DNA of 64,000 nt from Intestinirhabdus alba. GTDB lineage: Bacteria > Pseudomonadota > Gammaproteobacteria > Enterobacterales > Enterobacteriaceae. Both the position numbers and the translations under genes were made by a program. The stretch covers positions 1 to 64,000 of the forward strand of contig NZ_WMJZ01000020.1 in the NCBI RefSeq assembly GCF_009711095.1, written 5' to 3'. The notes under the pieces were generated by a model, which saw only the letters and a program-made list of their open reading frames with translations, was not told the DNA's origin and did no database searches. Within the stretch, counting starts at the first letter, position 1. Every line of letters starts with the position of its first letter. Shown here one piece after another: positions 8,283 through 15,232 of this stretch.

Positions 8283-8550
8283 CCGTCGTTCCGCCGTGTC
8301 GGGTGTGTTCATCCTCTCCCCGTATCTCTGGCGAGCCCTCTCCCGTTAAGTCCCCGGGCGGAGGGCTTGTCGTAGCACCGTCGTGTCGTCATCCGAAGGG
8401 TGAAATGAACTCCGCCAAAACTTTTTGCGAAGGACCGCAAAAACTTTTGTCTTCGCCCTTCTCCTGTCGCCCCGCCGTTGCTCCTTTGCCCTTTGCCGCC
8501 AGGGAACTCACCGAGAGATGGATTAACCACCAGACAGGAGGAAAAGCAGG

Positions 8551-8925
8551 ATGAACACACAGAACGTCAACGTCAAAACCGCCACCAAAGAATCTTCCGA
8601 AAGATGGGTGAAAACCTCGTCCCTGCGTACTGATGGCTTTGTGCGCAATATCTATTCCCGTAACCCGTTCGATGTTATTCGCGCGGACGTGGTGCTGGCC
8701 CGTATGGAAATACAGGCTAACCGGGGATGTGGCCTGCACTACGAGATTTATGAGTCCCGTCTGCTGGGTATGGCTATGCATTACCTGGCAGAACTGCCAC
8801 TGAAAGACCGTCCGGCGTTTATGGGGGCGGCAGCGAAACGGGGTTACATGCTGACGACTGCGGAAGAAGAACGTGCCGATGGTGAATGTGCTGACCTGAT
8901 GATCGAGCTGGCGGCGGATTACTGA
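8551..8925 (+). CDS. Hypothetical protein, 124 aa, with leader peptide shared with the ArdB-like gene
   Basis: Preceded by ACAGGAGG. The first residues (MNTQNVNVKTATKES) resemble those of the ArdB/KlcA-like protein at 11512 (MHTLNVKTATRES), although the remainder is unrelated. The body (residues 40-124) is helical with no recognised domain. It is the first gene downstream of structured element copy 2 and heads a run of five same-strand genes. An early-expressed protective role is suggested by position only. Confidence 0.7.
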   Translation: MNTQNVNVKTATKESSERWVKTSSLRTDGFVRNIYSRNPFDVIRADVVLARMEIQANRGCGLHYEIYESRLLGMAMHYLAELPLKDRPAFMGAAAKRGYMLTTAEEERADGECADLMIELAADY

Positions 8926-8937
8926 TTACTTAATCGG

Positions 8938-8960
8938 CTGGCGGCATCACCTGCCGCCAG
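8938..8960. repeat. Intergenic hairpin
   Basis: CTGGCGGCA TCACC TGCCGCCAG, a nine-bp perfect stem lying between the stop at 8925 and the ribosome binding site before 8979. Confidence 0.8.
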
Positions 8961-8978
8961 CAACAACGGAGAAACATC

Positions 8979-9272
8979 ATGAGCATCAGCAACGGTAACA
9001 CGAACAGCACATCCAGCTTCGACGCATGGGAGAAAAGCGCGCTCAGCGAGCTTGATACCCTGCAAAACCACGTCAGTAAAGCCCTGATGAAGTACCAGAG
9101 CAATACGGACAAAACGGCGCTGGGCGAGTCTGCAAACCGCTATATGGGCGAACTCAGAACCGCTGTCACGCGCATCCAGAAAGCCACGCCAGCCATTCAG
9201 CAGAAAGTCGACGGGATTGCCGACATGCTGCACCTGATGGCGCATTTTTCCGGCACCACGTTTGACGAATAA
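8979..9272 (+). CDS. Hypothetical protein, 97 aa
   Basis: ATG follows a purine-rich AACGGAG. The first 15 residues are Ser/Asn/Thr-rich and probably disordered, and the rest is a series of amphipathic helices (EKSALSELDTLQNHVSKAL). No Cys, no membrane segment, no family recognised. Operon position between two other unknown genes, separated by a hairpin on the 5' side. Confidence 0.65.
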   Translation: MSISNGNTNSTSSFDAWEKSALSELDTLQNHVSKALMKYQSNTDKTALGESANRYMGELRTAVTRIQKATPAIQQKVDGIADMLHLMAHFSGTTFDE

Positions 9273-9318
9273 CCACCACGGCGAAATATCAACGCCATTA
9301 ACCAGAAGGAGATAAGCC

Positions 9319-9663
9319 ATGCACTTAAATCTGACCGAATCCAGTGCCGAAGCAGGTATTTACGCGACCAGTGAGGCCGAACGCGCGTACTGGCTGAGCC
9401 GCGAAAAGTCATACCTGACCGCGCCCGTCGAAATCGACGTGCACGCCTTCCATGATGCGCTGGGGCTGATGTACCCGATGAACTGGCGCAGCAGTGAAGA
9501 CGGCGAGTGTGAAACCTTCATGCTGGCGGAAATGGTCTGCGGCAACGTGACCGAAATCTACGCGCGGATCGGTATCCGTTATTACCGGATGCGTGGCTAC
9601 AGCAACCTTGACCACGCGGAGATTCTGGCACGCGTTAAGGAGGGAATGCAGCGCCAGAAATGA
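9319..9663 (+). CDS. Hypothetical protein, 114 aa
   Basis: ATG preceded by AGAAGGAGAT, a strong ribosome binding site. Contains aromatic-rich segments (AYWLSREKSYLTAPVEIDVH and IGIRYYRMRGY) and looks like a compact globular protein. No recognised domain. It ends immediately before a pair of hairpins (9668-9726). Part of the cassette governed by structured element copy 2. Confidence 0.65.
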   Translation: MHLNLTESSAEAGIYATSEAERAYWLSREKSYLTAPVEIDVHAFHDALGLMYPMNWRSSEDGECETFMLAEMVCGNVTEIYARIGIRYYRMRGYSNLDHAEILARVKEGMQRQK

Positions 9664-9667
9664 AAAA

Positions 9668-9726
9668 GGCAGACTTTCGTCTGCCATATCCCGCCGGATT
9701 TATTCGCCTTCAACGATAAATCCGGC
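9668..9726. repeat. Two consecutive hairpins between genes
   Basis: First hairpin GGCAGAC TTTC GTCTGCC (9668-9685), preceded by an A-run, so it would act as a terminator for minus-strand transcription. Second is a perfect 10-bp inverted repeat, GCCGGATTTA at 9693-9702 and its complement at 9717-9726. The next gene starts 22 bases later. Confidence 0.75.
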
Positions 9727-9748
9727 CTTCACCAAAAGGAACAAACCA

Positions 9749-10012
9749 ATGCAATTCAGTGAAGTTTCGATTGTTACACCGACCGCCCTGTATGTCCAGA
9801 TGCTTGAGGCGGAAAACGCACCTGTCAAAAAACAGGTGCGCATTACACGCAGTGATATCGACCGTGACGAAATCAGCGCCGAAATGCGGGCGCTGGGGAG
9901 ACATATCGCAAAGTGCCGCAGAAAGGGGCGCTCCGTTCGCATTCCTGCCATGCGCGGAAGCGAGTGGGGGCAAGTGTTACGCACGCTCGAACTGAAGCGC
10001 GCATTTAACTGA
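9749..10012 (+). CDS. Hypothetical basic protein, 87 aa
   Basis: Start chosen at the ATG at 9749 after AAAAGGAAC. The C-terminal half is Arg-rich (KCRRKGRSVRIPAMRGSEW), compatible with nucleic-acid binding. No family recognised. Lies in the copy-2 cassette, separated from the methyltransferase-like gene by a GC hairpin. Confidence 0.6.
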   Translation: MQFSEVSIVTPTALYVQMLEAENAPVKKQVRITRSDIDRDEISAEMRALGRHIAKCRRKGRSVRIPAMRGSEWGQVLRTLELKRAFN

Positions 10013-10019
10013 CGGAGGT

Positions 10020-10039
10020 GCCGCCCCGCAGGGGGCGGC
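10020..10039. repeat. Hairpin just before a ribosome binding site
   Basis: GCCGCCCC GCAG GGGGCGGC, followed within six bases by AAGGAGG. Matches the arrangement before psiB. Confidence 0.75.
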
Positions 10040-10054
10040 ATTTAAGGAGGAAAT

Positions 10055-10885
10055 ATGTCTCAACTCAGTTTTTCCAGCTTCTTTGATCAGGCGAGAGAAG
10101 CCGCACCCTTAACACCCGCTAAACCCGTATTGCCCACCGTGAATGTGCAGCCGATACCGCACCGGATGATGACAATCGACCAGGCCCGCCGCCAGTTTAT
10201 CAGCGTGTTCAGGGATACCGCCCGCAGCCTGCGCCGCTGGGAGGTGTTCAGCGACTTTATCACGCTGGCCGCCAGCGAGCTGGATATAACGCGGATAAGA
10301 ACGCCGCAGAATATTGAGCAGAGCCGCAAAATCTGCGCGAAGTACAGCGAGAGCGATATCAGCAATCTGCATACGCTTTTCTGCCTGATGGTCTGCGCAC
10401 TGGAGGCCAAATTCCACGACTTCCTCGGCGCGATCTTCATGGAGCTTGAGCTTGGCGACGACCGCAACGGACAGTATTTCACGCCGTATCACGTCCAGTC
10501 ACTGCTGGCGAGGCTGCTGATGCCGGACGTCGACGAAACGATACGCCGTGAGGGATTCGTGACCGTCAGCGATCCGGCAAGCGGTGCGGCGGGAATGATT
10601 GTGGCGTATGCGGAATATCTGCTGGAGGCGGGCTATAACCCGTCTGAGCATATGTTCGGAAGCTGTATCGATATTGATCCTGTTGCGGCCGATATGGCGT
10701 TTATTCAGCTTTCCCTGCTGGGTATTCCTGCCGAGGTGGTCACGGGCAATACGCTGACGATGCAATTAAACAGGGTGCGGTATACGCCTGTGTACTACAT
10801 CAACAACTTTGGTAAGCGGCTGGACGATCAGCGCCGTATCAGTGCCATGCGCGAATTTTTGCGCTGTATAAATGACACAGCATAG
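10055..10885 (+). CDS. N6-adenine methyltransferase-fold protein lacking the NPPF catalytic motif
   Basis: 276 aa with a strong AAGGAGG site. Residues about 140-250 match the N6_Mtase fold of type I modification subunits. They include GQYFTPYHVQSLLARLL, motif I as DPASGAAGM, an acidic DIDPVAADM at motif II, and VTGNTL. Where the catalytic NPPF/Y should follow, the protein reads YTPVYYINNFGKRL and then ends about 24 residues later. Normal HsdM proteins are about twice this length. S-adenosylmethionine binding looks intact but catalysis is doubtful. A decoy or regulatory role against restriction is an inference; a diverged active enzyme is the alternative. Confidence 0.75.
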   Translation: MSQLSFSSFFDQAREAAPLTPAKPVLPTVNVQPIPHRMMTIDQARRQFISVFRDTARSLRRWEVFSDFITLAASELDITRIRTPQNIEQSRKICAKYSESDISNLHTLFCLMVCALEAKFHDFLGAIFMELELGDDRNGQYFTPYHVQSLLARLLMPDVDETIRREGFVTVSDPASGAAGMIVAYAEYLLEAGYNPSEHMFGSCIDIDPVAADMAFIQLSLLGIPAEVVTGNTLTMQLNRVRYTPVYYINNFGKRLDDQRRISAMREFLRCINDTA

Positions 10886-11109
10886 CTATCCAGAAGGGCA
10901 GGGGAGTGTCCTGCCTTTGGTGGCATCAAAGGCCGCGCGCCTGCGGCGCAGAATAAGCAGGCTGCGCTGACGCGCTGCCTGCGTTATTCCGGCGCGAGGT
11001 TGTCTGAAGTTCCTGTCTTTTGGTTAGCTGATTACTATTCTTCATTCTCCTGCTGGCGATGGTCTTTATTATTCTGCCGCTGATATGGATATTATCCTTT
11101 CTTTTCCAG

Positions 11110-11262
11110 GCGTCGTCCCTGAAGGGACACGGCTGTCGTGAACGGAGCCGGTAAACCGTCTCCGCCCTTCGGGCGTCCATCCTGACGCAAATTCAAATTC
11201 ATGCTTGCTGCATCCAGAATGGATGCGCCGCTTTCACCGTGGCGGTAATAAATTACCGCCAC
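11110..11262 (+). promoter_or_regulatory. Structured leading-region element, copy 3 (Frpo/ssi-like)
   Basis: Closest to copy 2 at its start (CGTCGTCCCTGA-GGGACACGGC) and to copy 1 in CGGAGCC-GTAAACCGTCTCCGCCC. Hairpins are GTCCC/GGGAC, GCCCTTCGGGC, GCATCC / GGATGC (11210-11226) and a perfect 11-bp GTGGCGGTAAT / ATTACCGCCAC stem. It lies 250 bases before the ArdB-like gene and is the copy closest to oriT, so it enters the recipient first. The stretch 10886-11109 shows no gene. Confidence 0.7.
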
Positions 11263-11383
11263 TCTGATGGCCGTAACGGATATTCGTCCCGCGACGATTT
11301 TCCGTTACGGGATGTGTGCATTCTCCTGGTGTGACTATCGCCCGATTTCATCAGTTCGCGGAGGGCTGCTTTTAGCATCAGCC

Positions 11384-11436
11384 AGAAAGGAAATAAAGGG
11401 GTATATAAACGCTGCGCGCCCCTTTATTTCCTTTCT
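11384..11436. repeat. Perfect 18-bp inverted repeat upstream of the ArdB-like gene
   Basis: Arms at 11384-11401 (AGAAAGGAAATAAAGGGG) and 11419-11436 (its exact complement), with a 17-base loop containing TATATAAA. It would form a long hairpin on the entering single strand. It sits 76 bases before the gene start, in the same leader as structured element copy 3. Confidence 0.9.
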
Positions 11437-11511
11437 GTCAGCTGCTCATTGCCCTTCGCCGCTCAGTGATGAAGTCGAACGATGTAATAACTCAATGAGG
11501 AGAAAATTAGA

Positions 11512-12042
11512 ATGCACACATTAAACGTCAAAACCGCCACTCGTGAATCAGCCGAACAATTTAAAGTCGATGAACGACAGCGCTATTGTGTTACAGATGG
11601 CGATGAACGTCTTGATTTTATTCCTGCGCTCTTTTTTACGCCTTCTGCTGATAATATGATTGCCAGCTGGTTACGTCAGCATTCAGATTATGATGGTGGT
11701 TTCTGGAGTTACTGGATTATTCCGCAGGGCACCGGAGGAAACGTGGCTCCGAACTGTGTCAGATTCACAACCGCGCAAACAGGATATATCGCACCGGAAG
11801 GAGAACAGCGCTATAACATGGTTATTCCTGGTAATTACTTTGAAGCAGAGGTCAGTGCCGATGCTGCCGGAATTATTGCGACCCTGATGATTATGAACTG
11901 GTTGTCCTGGCAGGTTGCCGATATGGGGCCTGAATATTCGAAAGTCTGTAAACACCTCGTCGCTCGTCAGGACGCACTGAAAGATTACATCAGTATCATA
12001 AAACACCCTGAAGCATATTTAATTTATCGGGCTATTGATTGA
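11512..12042 (+). CDS. ArdB/KlcA-family antirestriction protein
   Basis: 176 aa, ATG after AATGAGGAG. The body follows the ArdB/KlcA pattern: an N-terminal segment, then GGFWSYW, and the diagnostic SADAAGIIATLMIMNWLSW, ending in a helical KDYISIIKHPEAYLIYRAID. These proteins inhibit type I restriction without the DNA mimicry of ArdA. The first 13 residues resemble the leader of the gene at 8551. It is the first plus-strand gene to enter the recipient, which suits an immediate defence function. A bidirectional terminator follows. Confidence 0.88.
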   Translation: MHTLNVKTATRESAEQFKVDERQRYCVTDGDERLDFIPALFFTPSADNMIASWLRQHSDYDGGFWSYWIIPQGTGGNVAPNCVRFTTAQTGYIAPEGEQRYNMVIPGNYFEAEVSADAAGIIATLMIMNWLSWQVADMGPEYSKVCKHLVARQDALKDYISIIKHPEAYLIYRAID

Positions 12043-12063
12043 CGACATAAATACTGGATGAAT

Positions 12064-12090
12064 AAAAAGACCTCCTGTTGAGGTCTTTTT
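12064..12090. terminator. Bidirectional rho-independent terminator
   Basis: AAAAAGACCTC CTGTT GAGGTCTTTTT: an A-run, a GACCTC/GAGGTC stem and a T-run. It lies between the convergent ArdB-like gene and the transglycosylase gene, reading properly on both strands. Confidence 0.9.
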
Positions 12091-12562
12091 ACTGTTTTGC
12101 AAGAGTCTGCCCTGAGTCTTTATTCTTTTTTATCGCCCGGTATGTTGCCTCAATTTTTCTGGCATAGATATATCTTCTCTGCGCCTGTTCTTCTGTTTTC
12201 CGGAAACCTGCATTATACGCCCCCACGGCCTGCCAGCTGACTCCCCACTTTTTGAAAGCTATTGCAAGATAGTAAGCCCTGGTGTAGATATTCATACATG
12301 GGTCGGTAATAAGGTGCTCCGGTTTTATTCCATAACGAGCCAGTTCGTTAAAGTGCTGGGAGTCCACCTGCATAAGTCCGGAGCCAAAACCCGAAACAGG
12401 ATTGTGGCCTTTAACGTCTGTGCGGAAGTTCGATTCATTCCAGGAGATTGCCCGAAGCAGATCTGGATCTATATGATAATCTCTGCCCGCCATATCAAAA
12501 CAATCTGCATTAGCATTCTGAGCGGCTATCAGGAGTAATGCTGCCAGAAGTAGATTCCTCAC
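12089..12562 (-). CDS. Conjugation-associated lytic transglycosylase (orf169/geneX type)
   Basis: 157 aa from a GTG start after CAGGGAAATAATA; no ATG gives a sensible signal peptide. Signal peptide is [17 protein letters not shown] followed by DCFD. The SLT domain has the catalytic Glu in AISWNESNF, the [10 protein letters not shown] block and the GAYNAG motif. It opens peptidoglycan for the transfer apparatus in the periplasm. On F-like plasmids this gene lies next to oriT facing away from traM, as here. Confidence 0.92.
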   Translation of the reverse strand: MRNLLLAALLLIAAQNANADCFDMAGRDYHIDPDLLRAISWNESNFRTDVKGHNPVSGFGSGLMQVDSQHFNELARYGIKPEHLITDPCMNIYTRAYYLAIAFKKWGVSWQAVGAYNAGFRKTEEQAQRRYIYARKIEATYRAIKKNKDSGQTLAKQ

Positions 12563-12689
12563 TATTATTTCCCTGTGATGTGTTTTAGATGCCCTGATGA
12601 TCGCATTATTACCTGATCTCAGGCAAGCCAAATATGGCCGAGAATTACTCTATGGATGCCTGTGCTAATATGGTTCTCCGGTAGTTTCT

Positions 12690-12720
12690 GTCTCACACCC
12701 CACGCAAAATTTCATTTTGC
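12690..12720 (-). other. oriT nic region with hairpin
   Basis: On the minus strand a GCAAAA / TTTTGC hairpin with a TGAAA loop (12704-12719 plus coordinates) is followed by GTGGGGTGT then GAGAC. In F the same layout, hairpin then GTGGGGTGT cut before GG, is the TraI relaxase site. The inferred cut is on the minus strand between plus positions 12694 and 12695, so lower coordinates enter the recipient first. The bases after the cut differ from F, which usually tracks with relaxase specificity. Confidence 0.85.
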
Positions 12721-13027
12721 AGGATTATATACTTAAATCATGTATTTACGATTGGATTATGAATGCAAGTTAGTGTTTTATCGCACAGAAGGGCACTGCC
12801 ATAGTGCCGTAATGTCGCCTGTTTGTGGCTCTATTGTGGCTAATGTAGTGCTAAATGAGAATAATCATGCAATTACTATGAATGCCACACATTGCGGTGC
12901 CGCTAAATGTGTGGCATTGTAGTGCCTGATTATGGCCAGTTAGCACTGCAATAGTGCTGAATATTTATTGAGGCTATTTTTAAACAGTGCCAGTGTGGTG
13001 CTGTCAGGGCAAGAGGGAAATAAAGTT
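12721..13027. promoter_or_regulatory. oriT binding-site region and traM promoter region
   Basis: No gene. Contains a perfect 13-bp inverted repeat, AATGCCACACATT at 12881-12893 and its complement at 12906-12918. Shorter dyads with the same flavour occur at 12792-12808 (GGCACT/AGTGCC) and 12942-12958 (AGCACT/AGTGCT). TGTGGC and TAGTGC are repeated throughout. By position these are candidate TraM and TraY binding sites used in relaxosome assembly and traM autoregulation. An AT-rich segment near 12725-12770 could hold the IHF site. Confidence 0.6.
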
Positions 13028-13408
13028 ATGCCACGGCAGAATGTTTATATGAAGCAAAAAACAATTGATGGTATCCGACAAATCGTCGATATGAGAAGGG
13101 AAGAGGGCGCGACAGCTTCCGATGCCAATATCTCCAGTGTCTGTTCCGAAATGCTGGAACTGGGAATGCGTGTATACCTCAATGCCAAAAATAAGAAGGC
13201 ATCAGATGCAGAAGCCGGTGAAGATGTATTTCAAAGTGCGCTTTTTGAAGAAGTAGTAAAATCAAGAATGGCATCACAGGAGATACTGGCACTGATGTTT
13301 TCTTTGCAGGATATAAAATCTGATAGTCGTAACAATTACGATAAATTGATCGACTCTCTAAAAGAGAAAACAGATTTACGGGTCAAAAAGGTACTCAACA
13401 GAGAGTAG
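13028..13408 (+). CDS. traM: Relaxosome protein TraM
   Basis: 126 aa (F TraM 127). Starts MPRQNVYMKQKTIDGIRQIV, the ribbon-helix-helix DNA-binding N-terminus, with a conserved SMLLELG-type segment here as EMLELGMRVY near residue 45. A charged helical tetramerisation region and the C-terminal tail that contacts the coupling protein TraD follow. TraM binds oriT repeats and controls its own promoter. An upstream in-frame extension exists but lacks family similarity, so the ATG at 13028 is preferred. Confidence 0.93.
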   Translation: MPRQNVYMKQKTIDGIRQIVDMRREEGATASDANISSVCSEMLELGMRVYLNAKNKKASDAEAGEDVFQSALFEEVVKSRMASQEILALMFSLQDIKSDSRNNYDKLIDSLKEKTDLRVKKVLNRE

Positions 13409-13576
13409 AATTTTCTGGTTAAGGAAGCCAGCTAACAATAGTGGTATGGGATGATTGCTACTTTTCTATTTTCAGAAAAACCATGCAATATATATGATGA
13501 ATTAGTTTTGTAAGTATATCTTTTTGTGGTATATTTTAAATACAGCATAAGGTTATGTTGTAGACAATAAGACTTC

Positions 13577-13611
13577 GCTCACACAGGGGGGTTCGAGCCC
13601 CCTGCATGAGC
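13577..13611 (-). ncRNA. finP: Stem-loop in traJ leader; candidate FinP antisense locus
   Basis: A strong inverted repeat lies 35 bases before traJ (GCTCA...CAGGGGG, loop TTCGAG, CCCCCTG...TGAGC). In F-like plasmids the traJ leader carries two such stem-loops, and the antisense FinP RNA is transcribed from the opposite strand through them. Only one convincing stem is visible and no clear T-run follows on the minus strand, so FinP itself is a positional guess. The stem also mimics a tRNA T-arm by chance. Confidence 0.35.
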
Positions 13612-13646
13612 TAACCATTAACCAACCAACTTTCAGGAGTATGGTC

Positions 13647-14387
13647 ATGGCTACGCACGATCGTATGGATCTGAATGTCAGATCTCAAGCGTTTTATCAC
13701 GATTTTTCTCCCTATCTTAAAAAAAGTCATGAAGACTGGTACATAAAAGATGCAAGTCATAAGTATCTGGGTGCTAGTGCAACATTTGCGTCACGTTTTT
13801 TTCCTTCTGGAATCGTTTCTGTGATTGGTTTGGAGGATTCAAGTATCCCAGCTATTACAGCCAATGATATTAATATTATGTATGCCTTCGAGAATAAAGT
13901 AATTCAAACAAAAAAAGATATGACTATTTTTTCTTGTGGTTATTTTATCGATATTGAAGGTGCTAATTGTTTTGTTTTAAAAATGGCTCCTTATTCTTAT
14001 CAAGGAAGAGATTCGGTACTTGTTGATGTGATAGATATTACATGCCATAGCTATATCCATGAATTGATACCATCAATTTTCACCGGAGAGCAAGTGGTCA
14101 TGTCAAATGTATCTCTTAATAATTTTAAAGACTTCAATCCGTTGGGTAAAGTTACTAGCAAAGAGTGGGAGGTGGCATGGCTTATTATTTGTGGTTATTC
14201 ATCAAGATGGATTATTAACTATCTTAATCTTAGCAAAAAAACAGTTGAGTCAAAAATAAAAAGCATCTATCAGAAACTACAGGTTTTTGATCAGGGAGGT
14301 TTATTGCGAGTGGCAAGGTTTTATGGATGGATTAGATTTGTACCTGAAAAATTTTCCTCAGACACTGTTATTTTAAAGGTTAAATGA
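13647..14387 (+). CDS. traJ: TraJ, activator of the transfer operon
   Basis: 246 aa. Start at the second ATG (13647), because AGGAG lies seven bases upstream; the ATG at 13641 is too close. N-terminal PAS-like region, C-terminal LuxR-type helix-turn-helix around residues 180-220 (SKEWEVAWLIICGYSSRWI, then NYLNLSKKTVESKIKSIYQ). TraJ relieves H-NS silencing of the traY promoter. Very AT-rich, with codon use unlike the GC-rich tra genes beside it, as is usual for traJ alleles. Confidence 0.9.
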   Translation: MATHDRMDLNVRSQAFYHDFSPYLKKSHEDWYIKDASHKYLGASATFASRFFPSGIVSVIGLEDSSIPAITANDINIMYAFENKVIQTKKDMTIFSCGYFIDIEGANCFVLKMAPYSYQGRDSVLVDVIDITCHSYIHELIPSIFTGEQVVMSNVSLNNFKDFNPLGKVTSKEWEVAWLIICGYSSRWIINYLNLSKKTVESKIKSIYQKLQVFDQGGLLRVARFYGWIRFVPEKFSSDTVILKVK

Positions 14388-14709
14388 TATTTAAATCCGG
14401 TAATAGTGAATGTCAGTGATGATGTTCACTATCCGTATATGCAAACTGTAAATATTCCTCTCGACATATGTATGCTCAGAGAACGTTCGATATCGCTGTG
14501 AAGCTTCAATGATTTTATTTATTACCAATAAATTGATTCAGATCAACATAATGTTAACTTTTTTGATCCTTTTTTTGAGAGAAAAAACTAGTTTTCCTTA
14601 TTTATTATTTGGTTATCAAAACCACTGTATTTTTAAACACCGGGCAGTTGCCCGGCTAGTCAAAAATTTTGCTTATGAAACAATTTATCTCAGTTTATGA
14701 CGGAGAATT
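14388..14709. promoter_or_regulatory. traJ-traY intergenic region, presumed main tra promoter
   Basis: About 320 AT-rich bases without a credible gene. In F-like plasmids the PY promoter of the transfer operon lies here and is activated by TraJ and ArcA. A TTGATT and an ATGTTAACTTTTTT stretch near 14532-14565 are possible promoter or ArcA elements, but I cannot place -35 and -10 boxes with confidence. Confidence 0.5.
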
Positions 14710-14715
14710 TTGTTG

Positions 14716-14919
14716 ATGAGCAAGCTAACGACAACAGTCCCTATAAAGCGTCCCAAATCCATTACAGTCATCCTGACCGCTGAGGCCAGTGAGCGACTTA
14801 CTGCACTGGCAAAAAAAGGTAAGCGTTCCCGCCAGCTTGAGGCCATGCTGCGTATTCATGACAGCCTGAAACGTGTACCTGAAATTACGGGAGACTATTG
14901 GGAGATCACCACGCTCTGA
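14716..14919 (+). CDS. traY: TraY, single ribbon-helix-helix oriT-binding protein
   Basis: 67 aa from the ATG at 14716 (TTG codons at 14710 and 14713 are alternatives). Carries one ribbon-helix-helix unit (SITVILTAEASERLTALAKKG, then KRSRQLEAMLRIHDSL). F TraY has two tandem units in 131 aa and R100-type TraY one, so this is the single-unit form. It binds oriT to help nicking and stimulates the operon promoter. First gene of the tra operon. Confidence 0.88.
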   Translation: MSKLTTTVPIKRPKSITVILTAEASERLTALAKKGKRSRQLEAMLRIHDSLKRVPEITGDYWEITTL

Positions 14920-15005
14920 TATTTCTGGACTGAAAGGGAATATCACCCGACCTGCATTATCGATATTCCCTGCCATTATGTCGGACTGACGCCAACGGTC
15001 TGATT

Positions 15006-15206
15006 TCAGTTTTTTTGTTTTGCCTTATCCGTTTTTTCTTCACCGATAAAACGGCGGGCATCCCTTTGCCCAAAATCCGTCGGGCGAGTTTCCCCCCACG
15101 ACAGGTGTGACACCCTGGGGCGGTAGCGTGTCTGAAGACGTTTGTACAGATAATCCCCCGCGGCTTCTGCCTTGCGGGCGTCGCGGGGGCGTATCTGCCC
15201 GAACAA
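15006..15206 (-). CDS. Doubtful 66-aa reading frame between traY and traA
   Basis: A minus-strand frame in the unusually long (313-base) gap between traY and traA. The peptide is Arg/Lys-rich with no family match and no good ribosome binding site. Its 5' part overlaps a CCCCCGCG / CGCGGGGG hairpin (15155-15189). It may be nothing; the hairpin and the T-rich stretch at 15007-15045 may instead attenuate or process the traY-traA message. Confidence 0.2.
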   Translation of the reverse strand: MFGQIRPRDARKAEAAGDYLYKRLQTRYRPRVSHLSWGETRPTDFGQRDARRFIGEEKTDKAKQKN

Positions 15207-15232
15207 CTTAATCGTTAATTAAAGGAAATAAT

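Noticed and set aside
13577-13620. tRNA-like T-arm (GGGGG TTCGAGC CCCCC) near traJ
   Set aside because: Only the T-arm resemblance is present; there is no anticodon arm, D-arm or acceptor partner. The traJ leader explains the stem-loop.
14509-14700. 63-aa hydrophobic frame between traJ and traY
   Set aside because: AT-rich promoter region; hydrophobicity is a by-product of T-rich codons.
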